A DNA stretch of 64,000 nt, taken from assembly GCA_965207045.1 (NCBI GenBank), contig OZ242261.1, positions 372,001-436,000 on the forward strand, given 5' to 3'. This DNA is from G965207045 sp965207045. GTDB lineage: Bacteria > Pseudomonadota > Alphaproteobacteria > Rickettsiales > Anaplasmataceae. The notes under the pieces are model-generated. The model made no database searches, was not told the DNA's origin, and saw only the letters and a program-made list of their open reading frames with translations. Below, piece after piece: positions 38,323 to 48,522 of the stretch. Every line of letters starts with the position of its first letter. Positions within the stretch are counted from its first letter, which is position 1. Made by a program: the position numbers and the translations under genes.

Positions 38323-39407
38323 AACAATTTTGTATCTGAAATTGCTTGGTACATTTCTTTTTCATGTACTTCAATTATTGATTCTGGGAAAACTAAAGTT
38401 GCACCTTCCTTATCTATTATTTTTGCTATTGTTAGTAGGATATCCTGCCTGATTTCTCTGTAAACTGTCCAGTCAGTTGTCTTTATAAAAGCGTATATAT
38501 TAAGTGCAAATATTTTGCTCCCTATTGAACTGACACTTACTAAAATTGTCTGAGTATTATCAATTCTAGGGTTTTGCCTCAACATATCATCTATATCTTT
38601 AATTATCACGTCTATAGTTGCGATATTTTTAAACCTTATTCTAATTGTATCATCAATTCGACGGTGGCTCATTCTAGAATCATTTTGTATAATTATGGTT
38701 GTGAAAAGAGAGTTTGGTATATATATAGGTCTTTTTTCATAAGTAAGAATCTTTGTTACACGCCATCCAATCTTTTTAACTACTCCTGAAATTTGTTTAT
38801 CTGGAGAAAGTATTCTATCACCAACTGCGAAGGGTCTATCAAGAGCAACAACTAATGAACCAAAGAAATTGGCTAAAAGATCTTTAGCTGCAAAACTGAT
38901 TGCTATTCCACCTATTCCTCCAAAAGTTAGTATTCCGCTTATATTAAGCCCGAGTTGATCAACTATTATTAGAAATGAACTGATAATAAGTAAAAATTGT
39001 AATATCTTACTTATTATACCAACATTAATGTTTTGTTTCTCTAGTTGTAGGTGATCCTTGATTCCTATAATAACTCTAAGTAAGTACCATGAAATAAGAA
39101 CTGTAACTGTTATATTCTTTAAGACGAGAATATTTGGTAATAAATGTTCTCTTATTTTTAGTGTTGTACTGTCTTCAACGCCGTAAGCAAGCATGTGTAT
39201 TCCAAAATAGGAAAAAAGTGTTATAGAAAGTAATGTTAAAGGCAGCTTAGATTTTGCTAATATAATATCATGAAATATATCTTTACTTGTAACTTTTCTT
39301 TTTTTAAAGAAAGAGGTTGTTTTTTTTACCAAAGTTACAAGAAATACAAATGTTATTACTGCATATAAAAACCATATATAGTGTACAAAATCCATTATAC
39401 TTTGCAA
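38319..39407 (-). CDS. MscS-family mechanosensitive channel
   Basis: 362 residues. Four to five N-terminal membrane helices are followed by the pore-lining TM3 (GISGILTFGGIGGIAISFAA) and KDLLANFFGSLVVALDRPFAVGD, then the beta domain (SGVVKKIGWRVTKI). Length fits a small MscS/YnaI-like channel. It is translationally coupled to coaE. Confidence 0.9.
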   Translation of the reverse strand: MQSIMDFVHYIWFLYAVITFVFLVTLVKKTTSFFKKRKVTSKDIFHDIILAKSKLPLTLLSITLFSYFGIHMLAYGVEDSTTLKIREHLLPNILVLKNITVTVLISWYLLRVIIGIKDHLQLEKQNINVGIISKILQFLLIISSFLIIVDQLGLNISGILTFGGIGGIAISFAAKDLLANFFGSLVVALDRPFAVGDRILSPDKQISGVVKKIGWRVTKILTYEKRPIYIPNSLFTTIIIQNDSRMSHRRIDDTIRIRFKNIATIDVIIKDIDDMLRQNPRIDNTQTILVSVSSIGSKIFALNIYAFIKTTDWTVYREIRQDILLTIAKIIDKEGATLVFPESIIEVHEKEMYQAISDTKLL

Positions 39408-39610
39408 TGTTCCACAATTTCACCTTTACTATTAAATTTTTCTTTTTTCAATGGGTTAATTATATATACTTTCCTTATAAAACAGAAAATAGTTATATAA
39501 TTAAAGCATTTTTTTAGGAAAAGAACTCTCTTTATTATAAAAACAGAATTTATTATTCTAAAACAGGATGGAATAAGCTTTTATCTATAATTTATTTTCA
39601 TACTGAAGTA

Positions 39611-40657
39611 CTAAGCAATATCAGCTCCAATAGCTTCATTTATATTGTTAAAACCATCTGCTTTTAACATTTCAACTAACTTTAAGTTTATTTCATCTAT
39701 TACTTTAAAACCTTTGTATATTAATGCAGTATATATCTGTAAAAGTGAGGCACCAGCCTTTATTTTTCTATAAGCATCTTCTCCATTAAAAATACCTCCA
39801 GATGCTATAAAAGATATTCTCCCTTTTGTTAATTGGTACATATCTCGCAGTACCTGTGTCGATAAAGAAAATAGTGGCTTACCACTTAATCCGCCATATT
39901 CAATTTTGTAACTACTTTGTAAGTTACTTCTACATCCTATTGTTGTATTTGCTATTATTAATCCGCTAACTTTATGTTTTAGCGCTAGTAAAGATATTTC
40001 CTCTTTATTTTTATTATTGATATCAGGAGATATCTTTAACAAAATTGGCACTTTTTTTTTATGTGTTGCAATTTTCTCATTGACAGCAATGAGTAATTTT
40101 TCTAATATGCTCTTTTGCTGCATTTTACGCAAATTTGGTGTATTAGGGGAAGAGATGTTAATAGTGATATAATCAACTAGTTTGTGCATCTCATCTACCA
40201 ATGTTACATAGTCAGATATTGAATCTTTTGAATCTTTATTTTTGCCAACATTTATGCCAACATTTCCAGTATATTTTTTTGCTAATTGCTGTTTACATGC
40301 TTCCATTCCTCTATTGTTAAAGCCCATTCTATTAATTATTGCTTGATCGTTCTCTAAGCGAAATAGTCGTGGTTTACTATTTCCCATTTGTGGTTCAATG
40401 GTTATTGTTCCAGCTTCTACAAAACTAAATCCATAATTTAATAATTGTTGTACACACTTAGCATCTTTATCAAAGCCTGCAGCCATACCAACTGGATGAT
40501 CAAATTTTAACCCCAAAACATCGTTTTTGAGATATTCATTGTAATTAGATAGTGTATTTCTTACTAAATTGTATTTTAAAGCTAATAAAGCAATCTTATG
40601 AGCCTTTTCTGGATTTATTTTTTTTAAAAAATTGCTAATTACATTACTTGTACACAT
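39611..40657 (-). CDS. pyrD: Dihydroorotate dehydrogenase (class 2, quinone-dependent)
   Basis: 348 residues. The N-terminal membrane-associating helices (PEKAHKIALLALKY), GMAAGFDKDAKCVQ, the FVEAGTITIEPQ segment, NRMGFNN, NISSPNTPNLR and IASGGIFNGEDAY match class 2 PyrD. It feeds electrons to ubiquinone in pyrimidine synthesis and works in the same pathway as carA. Confidence 0.96.
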   Translation of the reverse strand: MCTSNVISNFLKKINPEKAHKIALLALKYNLVRNTLSNYNEYLKNDVLGLKFDHPVGMAAGFDKDAKCVQQLLNYGFSFVEAGTITIEPQMGNSKPRLFRLENDQAIINRMGFNNRGMEACKQQLAKKYTGNVGINVGKNKDSKDSISDYVTLVDEMHKLVDYITINISSPNTPNLRKMQQKSILEKLLIAVNEKIATHKKKVPILLKISPDINNKNKEEISLLALKHKVSGLIIANTTIGCRSNLQSSYKIEYGGLSGKPLFSLSTQVLRDMYQLTKGRISFIASGGIFNGEDAYRKIKAGASLLQIYTALIYKGFKVIDEINLKLVEMLKADGFNNINEAIGADIA

Positions 40658-40781
40658 AATGTGATTGTATTATATTAGAAAGTAGTAAACAAGTTTTTGT
40701 GTCAGGAGATTTTTTAAATTACATTTTCTATTATTGCACTTGCTATTTCTTATTAAATCTTTATAGGATGAGAAAGTATTA

Positions 40782-41798
40782 ATGTTTTTTAGGTCTTTTT
40801 GTTTTCTTTTCTTATTAGCATGTGATTTACACGCAGAGGTTAAAATACTGGAAGTGGTCAATGGAGAGGTGATAACGAACATTGATGTAGAAGAACAAGT
40901 GGGGGTCTTAGGAGCAATTTTTGACACAGAGATCACGAATAATAATTTTCAATTTTTTTTTGATGGTGCATCAGAGTATTTAGTTAATGAGGCTCTTTTT
41001 AATAAAAGAGCAAAGCAACTTAATCTAGAAGTTCCTCAAAAAGAACTAAAAGAAAGATTCGAAAAAGTTATGAACATACCTAAACTATCGGATTATATTA
41101 TAAGAAATAATATAGATAATCAACTTATTAAAAGATATATTAAAAATAGTATTATTCGAGATATGGTAATTAATGTAGATGTTGTACCTTATGTAACAGT
41201 TAATCAACAAAATGTTGAAGACTTTAAAAAAAAGTATAATAAGGAAGAAATGCTATTATTTGAATTAGCACGTGTAGATGGGGAAAAAGAGGATTATTTA
41301 GGCTTATTTATTGAAGGTGATTTAAATCCAGATTTAAGGAAAAGTTTGAAAGATATTGGTAATGTTTATAATTCGATTAAATTACTAGATAAACTTATTG
41401 TATATAGATATAAATTGGAATCTACTTTTAATTTTATAAAGGCTAAATCCGACAATTCTGATAAGCTTAACCAATTTTTATCAAAAAACATATTGAAGTG
41501 TGATATTGATATGACTGATTCTTACGGAGTTGCTTTTTTTAGGCAAGAAGATTTTAAAACTGATAATAGTAGAAGTAATAATTTTTTGTATAAGAGATTG
41601 CTGAGTATGAGTGTTAATGATATCAGCCCTGTATTAAAAAATGACGGCATTTATACTACTCTCCTGTTGTGTGGTATTAATAATGAGATGACTGATGGAG
41701 TTATAAAACAAAAAATATTTATAAATAAGCTTACTTCGCAAACTACACATTACATAAAAGAATTAAAGAAAAATAGTAGTATTATAAGTAAAAAATGA
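40782..41798 (+). CDS. SurA-like periplasmic chaperone
   Basis: 338 residues with a signal peptide (FRSFCFLFLLACDLHA). A SurA N-domain follows (ILEVVNGEVITNIDVEEQV, then LVNEALFNKRAKQLNLEVPQ). The C-terminal half shows no clear parvulin motif, so it may be a chaperone without isomerase activity. Its stop overlaps the glmM start (ATGA), an unusual coupling of outer-membrane biogenesis with aminosugar synthesis. Confidence 0.8.
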   Translation: MFFRSFCFLFLLACDLHAEVKILEVVNGEVITNIDVEEQVGVLGAIFDTEITNNNFQFFFDGASEYLVNEALFNKRAKQLNLEVPQKELKERFEKVMNIPKLSDYIIRNNIDNQLIKRYIKNSIIRDMVINVDVVPYVTVNQQNVEDFKKKYNKEEMLLFELARVDGEKEDYLGLFIEGDLNPDLRKSLKDIGNVYNSIKLLDKLIVYRYKLESTFNFIKAKSDNSDKLNQFLSKNILKCDIDMTDSYGVAFFRQEDFKTDNSRSNNFLYKRLLSMSVNDISPVLKNDGIYTTLLLCGINNEMTDGVIKQKIFINKLTSQTTHYIKELKKNSSIISKK

Positions 41799-43114
41799 TT
41801 AGCCCTTTATTTGGTACTGATGGAATAAGAGGTGCTGTAAATCAGTATCCAGTTGACCCTATTACAATAGTGAAAATAGGAATAGCAATTGGCAATGTTG
41901 GAAAGATAGTATTATTAGGAAAGGATACTAGAATTTCAGGATACATGTTAGAATCAGCACTTACTTCTGGTCTTATCTCTGTTGGTGCTGACGTTGTATT
42001 ATTAGGACCAATTCCAACTCCCGCTATTCCATTTCTTATTAAATCAACAAAAGCTGATATTGGAATTATGATTTCTGCGTCGCATAATCCACACTATGAT
42101 AATGGCTTGAAAATTTTCAATAAAGGTGGTTTTAAGATACAACCTGTAGAAGAAGCGTTGATTGAATCATTACTAGTAGAAAATTTGAATGATAAGTTTA
42201 CGATGATTGATAACTTAGGCAAAGCCAGAAGATTGGATGATGCAAAGCGTCGTTATGTTAATTTTATAAAAAGCACATCAGGATGTGACCTAAGTGGCAA
42301 AAAAATTGTTATTGATTGTGCAAATGGTGCTGCTTATCAGATTGCACCGACAGTGTTTAGAGAGTTAAATGCATCTGTCATGGTGCTTAACAATAAGCCA
42401 AATGGGTTAAATATAAATAATGGTTGTGGCTCTTTATATCCACAAAGTATGGTTGATGCAGTTATAAATTATGGTGCTGATATCGGAATATCACTTGATG
42501 GTGATGCTGATAGGGTAATTTTATGTGACGAATCAGGTAGAATTATTGATGGGGAAAATACAATTGCTTCTATAGTTAAAGCTAAATTACTTGACAATAG
42601 TTTAAAAAATAAAAAAATAGCATCAAATATTATGGCCAGCCTTTCTTTAGAACACTATTTAAAAAGCTGTGGTGTTGAGCTATTCCGTAGTGAGGTTGGT
42701 GATCAACGTGTTATTGATTGTATGCATAAAAATAAGTGTGATTTTGGAGGAGAACCTTCAGGTCATATTATTTTTCCCGAGTATAATACAACTAGTGATG
42801 GTATAGTAACTGCACTAAAAATTATTTCTTTAATGTGTTCACAAAATAAACGTGCGAGTGAAATTTGTAATGTCTTTAAGGCTAAGCCCAAGGTTATGAA
42901 GAATATAGATAACCATAGAAGCATTGATTTGCATAATCAAGACCTAAGAGATTACATAACAAGTGTAGAAAAAAAAATAAGCGGGCGAATCTTAGTAAGA
43001 AAATCTGGGACTGAGCAGTTAATCAGAATATTAGCTGAAGGACAAGAAATAGAAAGAGTTGAAAGAGCAGTTGATGATATAGTTGAAGCTCTTTATCAAG
43101 GCCTTAGTGGCTGA
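41795..43114 (+). CDS. glmM: Phosphoglucosamine mutase
   Basis: Converts glucosamine-6-P to glucosamine-1-P for UDP-GlcNAc and lipid II. 439 residues: FGTDGIRGAVN, the phosphoserine loop MISASHNPHYDNGLK, the metal loop SLDGDADRVI, the sugar loop GGEPSGHII and the C-terminal RKSGTEQLIRI. It is full length. The GlmU-like acetyltransferase at 30883 is the expected next enzyme. Confidence 0.96.
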   Translation: MISPLFGTDGIRGAVNQYPVDPITIVKIGIAIGNVGKIVLLGKDTRISGYMLESALTSGLISVGADVVLLGPIPTPAIPFLIKSTKADIGIMISASHNPHYDNGLKIFNKGGFKIQPVEEALIESLLVENLNDKFTMIDNLGKARRLDDAKRRYVNFIKSTSGCDLSGKKIVIDCANGAAYQIAPTVFRELNASVMVLNNKPNGLNINNGCGSLYPQSMVDAVINYGADIGISLDGDADRVILCDESGRIIDGENTIASIVKAKLLDNSLKNKKIASNIMASLSLEHYLKSCGVELFRSEVGDQRVIDCMHKNKCDFGGEPSGHIIFPEYNTTSDGIVTALKIISLMCSQNKRASEICNVFKAKPKVMKNIDNHRSIDLHNQDLRDYITSVEKKISGRILVRKSGTEQLIRILAEGQEIERVERAVDDIVEALYQGLSG

Positions 43115-43293
43115 CCTTTCTTGTTGAAGGCTTGTTTATCGCATATTCTCTATCATGTATTTTTTGTTATAATCTTTTTTGTGTTGTGTGTAGGTAATTT
43201 TTATTAAAGAGTTTGCTTATTATATATTGTAAACATAATAGAGTTAGTCTAGTATATGTATACTTTGGTACAATTAAGATGTGAGAGGGTAAG

Positions 43294-45609
43294 TTGGAGA
43301 AAGCGTTAGTAAATAATAAGCAACCTTTAAGTCAAACAAGTAGACGTTTATTACAGGATTCAGCTAAGAAAGGTCATGTAGCATTTTTGAGATACTTAAT
43401 TAAAGAAGGTGAAATTTATATTAGTAATTCGGATTTATTGGAAGTGCTAGTTATAGCTGCTAGTAATAGTCGTGATGAATATGTGAAGGTCTTGCTTGAT
43501 TTTGGAGTGAATGTTAATGGAAGAAATAACTGTGGATTTACAGCATTAATGTTAGCGGCTAAGAATGGTAATAGTACATGTGTGAAGCTCTTGCTTGATT
43601 ATAGAGCAGGTGTTGATGAAAGAGACCGAGGTGGATTGACAGAATTAATGTTAGCAGCTGCTAATGGTCATAGTGAATGTGTGAAGCTCTTGCTTGATGC
43701 TGGAGCAAATGTTAATGAAAAAGGTGATGAAGAAGAAGAAAGTGAAAATAGAACAGCATTAATGTCAGCGGCTGGTAATGGTCATATTGAATGTGTGAAG
43801 CTCTTGCTTGATGCTGGAGCGGATATTAATAAAAGAGACCAAAATGGATTGACAGAACTAATGTTAGCAGCTGCTAATGGTCATGGTGAATGTGTGAAGC
43901 TCTTGCTTGATGCTGGAGCGGATATTAATAAAAGAGACCAAAATGGATTGACAGAACTAATGTTAGCAGCTGCTAATGGTCATATTGAATGTGTGAAGCT
44001 CTTGCTTGATGCTGGAGCGGATATTAATGAAAGAGATAAAGATGGATTTACAGCATTAATGATAGCAGCTGGGGGGGGCATGAGTCATTATTCATGCGTG
44101 GAGCTCTTGCTTATTGCTGCTAAAGGTGCTGAAGTTAGTGTTGATTCACAAGGTTATAGAGGTAGATTAATAGTATTAATAGTGGCGGCTGAGTTAGGTT
44201 ATTCTTCATATGTGGAGCTCTTACTTGGTGCTGGGGTGGATATTAATAAAAGAAAAATCTTTGGATTTACAGCATTAATGTCAGCTGCTAAGAATGGTCA
44301 TAGTGCATGTGTAAAGCTCTTTCTTGATGCTGGAGCAAATGTTAATGAAAAAAGTGAAGACGATGAAAGTGGGTTTACAGCATTAATGTTAGCGGCTGGT
44401 AATGGTCATAGTAAATGTGTGAAGCTCTTGATTGATGCTAGAGCAGATGTCAATAAAAAATATGGAAGAAATGAAAGTAGATTTACAGCATTAATATTAG
44501 CGGCTGGTAATGGTCATAGTGCATGTGTGAAGCTCTTGCTTGATGCTGGAGCAAATGTTAATGAAAAAGGTGAAAGTGAAAATAGAACAGCATTAATGTC
44601 AGCGGCTGGTAATGGTCATATTGAATGTGTGAAGCTCTTGCTTGGTGCTAGAGCAAATGTTAATGAAAAAAGTGAAAGTGATGGAAAAAATAAAAATAGA
44701 CTTACAGCATTACTGTTAGCGACTGCTAGTTGTCATAGCGAATGTGTGAAGCTTTTGCTTGATGCTGGAGCAAATGCTAATGACAGAAGTGGTGGGATAT
44801 ATGAAAATCTTTCAGCATTAATGTTAGCAGCTAGGAATGGTTGTATTACATGTATGAAGCTCTTGCTTGATTTTGGAGCAGATGTTAATGAAAAAAGTGG
44901 TGGAAGCTGTGGAGGTCTTTCACCATTAATGTTAGCCACTGTTAGTTGTCATAGTGAATGTGTGAAGCTCTTGCTTGATGCTGGAGCAAATGCTAATGAC
45001 AGAAGTGGTGAAGGTGAAAGACTTACAGCATTAATGATAGCTGCTGACTATGGTTATAGTGAATGTGTGAAGCTCTTGCTTGATGCTGGAGCAAATGTTA
45101 ATTACAGAAGCGGTGGAAAATCATGTAGAGGTTTTTCAGCATTAGTGTCAGCGGCTGTTAGTGGTCATAGTGCATGTGTGAAGCTCTTGCTTGCTGGTGG
45201 AGCTAATATAGCGCGTTTTAATAAAAAAGAGAAGAGAAAGATAGATGCTGCTTTATTATCATCTAGTGATGATGCTATGTTGTTAAAAGCAGCAGGATAT
45301 AGCTGTGAAATTTTGGAGGAAGAAGATAATATAAAGCCGACACCAATTATTTATTCGTGTCGTAAAGTAATAAGAAGTAGTTTATTGAAAGTTAATTGTA
45401 AGACGAATCTTTTTATAACTGTTCCGAAATTAGGTCTACCTGAAATTTTAACAAGGTTTTTATTATATGGTCAAAATCTAGATGAATCAAGTGAGGTTGA
45501 GGTAACGAAAGCTGCCTCTTCTTTTCCCTCTTCAAGTTTACATTATGTTGCACCAGTGCAAGGAAAAGATATACAGCAGCAGGTAGCAAAATGTTTAATG
45601 CGGAGTTAG
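43294..45609 (+). CDS. Ankyrin-repeat protein F with SOCS-box-like C-terminus and a G8 tract
   Basis: 771 residues from a TTG start with GAGAGGG four bases upstream. About 18 repeats with a distinct consensus (TALMLAAGNGHSECVKLLLDAGANVN) form a subfamily separate from A-C. Many units carry extra Glu/Ser/Gly residues in the loop between repeats (NEKGDEEEESEN and similar). A run of eight G (44071-44078) sits in one unit. Residues 685-727 hold IIYSCRKVIRSSLL and VPKLGLPEILTRFLLY, the shared module with LGLP instead of LPLP. Confidence 0.9.
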   Translation: MEKALVNNKQPLSQTSRRLLQDSAKKGHVAFLRYLIKEGEIYISNSDLLEVLVIAASNSRDEYVKVLLDFGVNVNGRNNCGFTALMLAAKNGNSTCVKLLLDYRAGVDERDRGGLTELMLAAANGHSECVKLLLDAGANVNEKGDEEEESENRTALMSAAGNGHIECVKLLLDAGADINKRDQNGLTELMLAAANGHGECVKLLLDAGADINKRDQNGLTELMLAAANGHIECVKLLLDAGADINERDKDGFTALMIAAGGGMSHYSCVELLLIAAKGAEVSVDSQGYRGRLIVLIVAAELGYSSYVELLLGAGVDINKRKIFGFTALMSAAKNGHSACVKLFLDAGANVNEKSEDDESGFTALMLAAGNGHSKCVKLLIDARADVNKKYGRNESRFTALILAAGNGHSACVKLLLDAGANVNEKGESENRTALMSAAGNGHIECVKLLLGARANVNEKSESDGKNKNRLTALLLATASCHSECVKLLLDAGANANDRSGGIYENLSALMLAARNGCITCMKLLLDFGADVNEKSGGSCGGLSPLMLATVSCHSECVKLLLDAGANANDRSGEGERLTALMIAADYGYSECVKLLLDAGANVNYRSGGKSCRGFSALVSAAVSGHSACVKLLLAGGANIARFNKKEKRKIDAALLSSSDDAMLLKAAGYSCEILEEEDNIKPTPIIYSCRKVIRSSLLKVNCKTNLFITVPKLGLPEILTRFLLYGQNLDESSEVEVTKAASSFPSSSLHYVAPVQGKDIQQQVAKCLMRS

Positions 45610-45677
45610 AAATACTCGTTATTGTGGATTGATAAGTACTGTATCTAGGGTGTGTGGTATGTGTGCTACGATATTAG

Positions 45678-46073
45678 TTACTTTACTGAAAAGCTATTGT
45701 TACACCCACATTTAGAGGCTGCATTTGGGTTTGTTATTACAAAGTCACACTTAGTCAAATCGCTAATATAATCGACAGTAGAGCCTTTGAGATATTTAAG
45801 AGAATTAGAATCTATGACAGCTATAGATTTATCATTATTATCTGTAAACATATAATCGTTTTCATCATCTTTCTCATCAGCAAAGAGATCATCATCCATT
45901 TTGTTTTTTATTTTTTTTTTGTTGATGTGACCGTCTATACAAAACCTATACTGCAATCCAGAGCATCCACCACTTTCCACTTTTATTCTAAACAATTTGC
46001 CAATGTTTTTGTCCTCAGACAAAACTTGATGAATTTTATCAATTGCTGATTGAGTAAAACTAATATCTAGCAT
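45678..46073 (-). CDS. A-type iron-sulfur carrier protein (IscA/ErpA family) with acidic insert
   Basis: 131 residues from ATG 46073 (an upstream in-frame ATG exists at 46085). The three cysteines of the family are present, in SGGCSGLQYRF and SKCGCNNSFSV. Between them is a Lys-rich then Asp/Glu-rich stretch (KKKIKNKMDDDLFADEKDDE) that lengthens the loop beyond the usual 107-115-residue form. It probably delivers Fe-S clusters. Confidence 0.88.
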   Translation of the reverse strand: MLDISFTQSAIDKIHQVLSEDKNIGKLFRIKVESGGCSGLQYRFCIDGHINKKKIKNKMDDDLFADEKDDENDYMFTDNNDKSIAVIDSNSLKYLKGSTVDYISDLTKCDFVITNPNAASKCGCNNSFSVK

Positions 46074-46139
46074 AATTATTGACACATTTCTATACTAAGC
46101 ATACCATTAACAGCCAATTATATAGGGAAAAATAGTATA

Positions 46140-47264
46140 ATGTCAATCAAGTGCTGTGATGAATTATCTAGAGGTAGATTGTATGAAGAGAAGGAAGATA
46201 AATATCGCACCTGTTTTCAGCGTGATCGTGATCGGATAATTCATTCAGCAGCTTTTCGTAAATTGGAATACAAAACACAAGTTTTTATTAATCATGAAGG
46301 TGATTATTATCGCACCAGATTGACACATTCACTAGAGGTTGCTCAAATTACTCGATCAATTTGTAATCGCTTACAAATTAATGAGACTCTAGGTGAAGCT
46401 ATAGCTTTGGCTCATGACTTTGGTCATACTCCTTTTGGCCATACGGGAGAGGAGGCATTACAAGAATGTACTGCACATTGTGGTGGTTTTGATCACAATG
46501 CTCAATCTATTAGAGTTTTGACATTTCTAGAGCAACGCTACGCTTCTTTTGATGGAATGAATTTGACGTGGGAAGTTCTAGAAGGAGTTGCAAAGCATAA
46601 TGGTCCAATTGAAGTGAATGATCAGCATAAAATTGTTTCAGATTATAATAAATTACACGATTTAGAATTAAATAAGTTTTCGTGTTTAGAAGCTCAAGTT
46701 GCTTCAATTGCAGATGATATAGCATATATTGCACACGATATAGATGATGGTATTCGCTCTCAATTGATTACATTAAAAGATTTAGAGAATCTTCCTTATA
46801 TAGGAGAAATTTTACATGGTATAAGTGTTAATAATCACAATCTTTGTGTAAGTAGGCTTATACATGAATGTTCAAGTCGTTTGATTTCGGGAATGATTAA
46901 TGATGTTGCAAACAATGTTCAGATAAGGTGTAGAGAGTTGCAAGCAGAAGATGTACAAGATGTTAGAAATGCTGAGGTGCAAATAGTTTGCTTTTCAGAT
47001 AAATTTCAAAATATTAAGAATGACTTAAAGTCTTTTTTATTTAAAAATTTGTATCGCAATTACAAGGTTAATAGAGTAAAGCGCAAGGCTAAACAAATAG
47101 TTAAAGATTTGTTTGAGTGTTTTAGTGAGCAGCCTGAATGCTTACCTACAGATTGGCAAAAAAAGATATGCCATGGTAATAAAATTTTAGTGATATGTGA
47201 TTTTATTGCAGGTATGACAGATAGGTTCGCTATGCAATGGCATAAGCAGTTTATAGCACACTGA
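46140..47264 (+). CDS. dgt: Deoxyguanosinetriphosphate triphosphohydrolase-like protein
   Basis: 374 residues. HD-domain metal ligands are visible in RTRLTHSLEVAQI, ALAHDFGHTPFGHTGEEAL and ADDIAYIAHDIDDGI. The N-terminal SAAFRKLEYKTQVF motif is typical of type 2 dGTPase-like proteins. It hydrolyses dNTPs to deoxynucleosides and triphosphate and may balance the pools fed by NrdB. It is divergent from the Fe-S carrier gene. Confidence 0.93.
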   Translation: MSIKCCDELSRGRLYEEKEDKYRTCFQRDRDRIIHSAAFRKLEYKTQVFINHEGDYYRTRLTHSLEVAQITRSICNRLQINETLGEAIALAHDFGHTPFGHTGEEALQECTAHCGGFDHNAQSIRVLTFLEQRYASFDGMNLTWEVLEGVAKHNGPIEVNDQHKIVSDYNKLHDLELNKFSCLEAQVASIADDIAYIAHDIDDGIRSQLITLKDLENLPYIGEILHGISVNNHNLCVSRLIHECSSRLISGMINDVANNVQIRCRELQAEDVQDVRNAEVQIVCFSDKFQNIKNDLKSFLFKNLYRNYKVNRVKRKAKQIVKDLFECFSEQPECLPTDWQKKICHGNKILVICDFIAGMTDRFAMQWHKQFIAH

Positions 47265-47443
47265 CTGTGATATTTTCTCATATGCTTTATGAAAACCTAT
47301 TGTTTATAGCGTGGTTTTTATTACGTTGTTGAGTTACTGTTATTATAAGACTTAGAGTGGCTTAAAATTGATGATAATTTTTTGTAGTATATTTTTGCTT
47401 GTAGTTAATATTTAGTTTGCTATATAATTTATCATATTTAAAT

Positions 47444-48378
47444 ATGATTATAAATATGAAAGCAGAAGAGATATTACTTAAGAGTACTATGAATGAGGTA
47501 CTGGAAAAGTATAAAGAAAGTGATCGTGAAGTATTAGAAAGAATGGATCAATGGTGCATTGCAAGGTGTAAAGAAAAATTTGGTGATAAATACAAAAAAA
47601 CAGAAAAGTGGTTAAATACAAAAAAACAGAAAAGTGGTTAAGTAGATATCAGTATATTTTTCTCTTGAGAAAATATTTTAATAGTGATTTGGAGGGCTTC
47701 TTAAGCTTGATAGAAGATGGAAAGATATTAGGTTTTTTAGATGAAGAATGTAATGTAGTGTGTGATAACATTAAGTATGCTCATGAAAAAAAGTTTGTTG
47801 AAAACGTTATCTATGGTTCTGATATTTATAGATTTGTTGAACTAGAGCATACAGTTATGAAGTTACAAAATGAAGATAAATATAAGGAATATTGTGGTTA
47901 TCTTAGGGAAGGAGAAAGAGGATGTTTTGGAGAGATGTCCTCGTTAGAAGATAATGTTTTGACAACTAAAATGCGTTATTTCCTGGAAAATAAGGTGAAG
48001 ATTAATTATGAGAATGCATATCGATTAACTTTTTTCAAAAAATGTCATGGTTATCCTAATATTCATTTTGAGTCTTATATGGGTTTATTCTCTGAAATAT
48101 TAGAAATTAAAAATGAAGCTGGGGTACAAACAAAGCAAGACTCTGCTTTCAGTCAAGAACGAATCGATTATGTAAGGGAAACATTGGAAAATATCTTTCA
48201 AGTGGAAGAGAAAAAACTTTTGAGATTTAGAGATATATGTATAGGCAATAGAGGACTAGAAAAAATGAAGTCAGAAGAAGTTACAATGAATAGTGTAGTA
48301 AGTGTTCAAGAAGAGTTACCGCAGTTATTCTCATCATTTACACTTGAGCAGATAAAAGGGAATGATTTACAATTGTGA
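47444..48378 (+). pseudogene. Uncharacterised gene broken by a 26-bp tandem duplication
   Basis: A frame from ATG 47444 (or 47456) stops at 47641 right after a 26-bp duplication. Deleting one copy joins KYKKTEKWL directly to SRYQYIFLLRK and gives a single protein of about 302 residues ending at 48378. The protein is charged, without membrane spans or signal peptide, and I do not recognise it. A 3' Ser/Glu/Val-rich tail ends LEQIKGNDLQL. It neighbours ankyrin gene G and may be an accessory or effector gene. Confidence 0.75.
47587..47638 (+). repeat. 26-bp perfect tandem duplication
   Basis: Two adjacent identical copies, 47587-47612 and 47613-47638, each starting TAAATAC and ending AGTGGT. 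Since 26 is not divisible by three, the duplication itself causes the frameshift in the surrounding gene. Confidence 0.97.
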
Positions 48379-48522
48379 ACGTGTAAAAAATGTTTGTCGT
48401 AGGTAAACAAAACTCAAGACAGTTGTATTTTGACAATTATGTTTGGTTTTTATAAATTTAGGTATTGACATATAAATGATCGGTAATTAAATCTCTTTTT
48501 TTGAGATAGTATAAAGCGTTAT

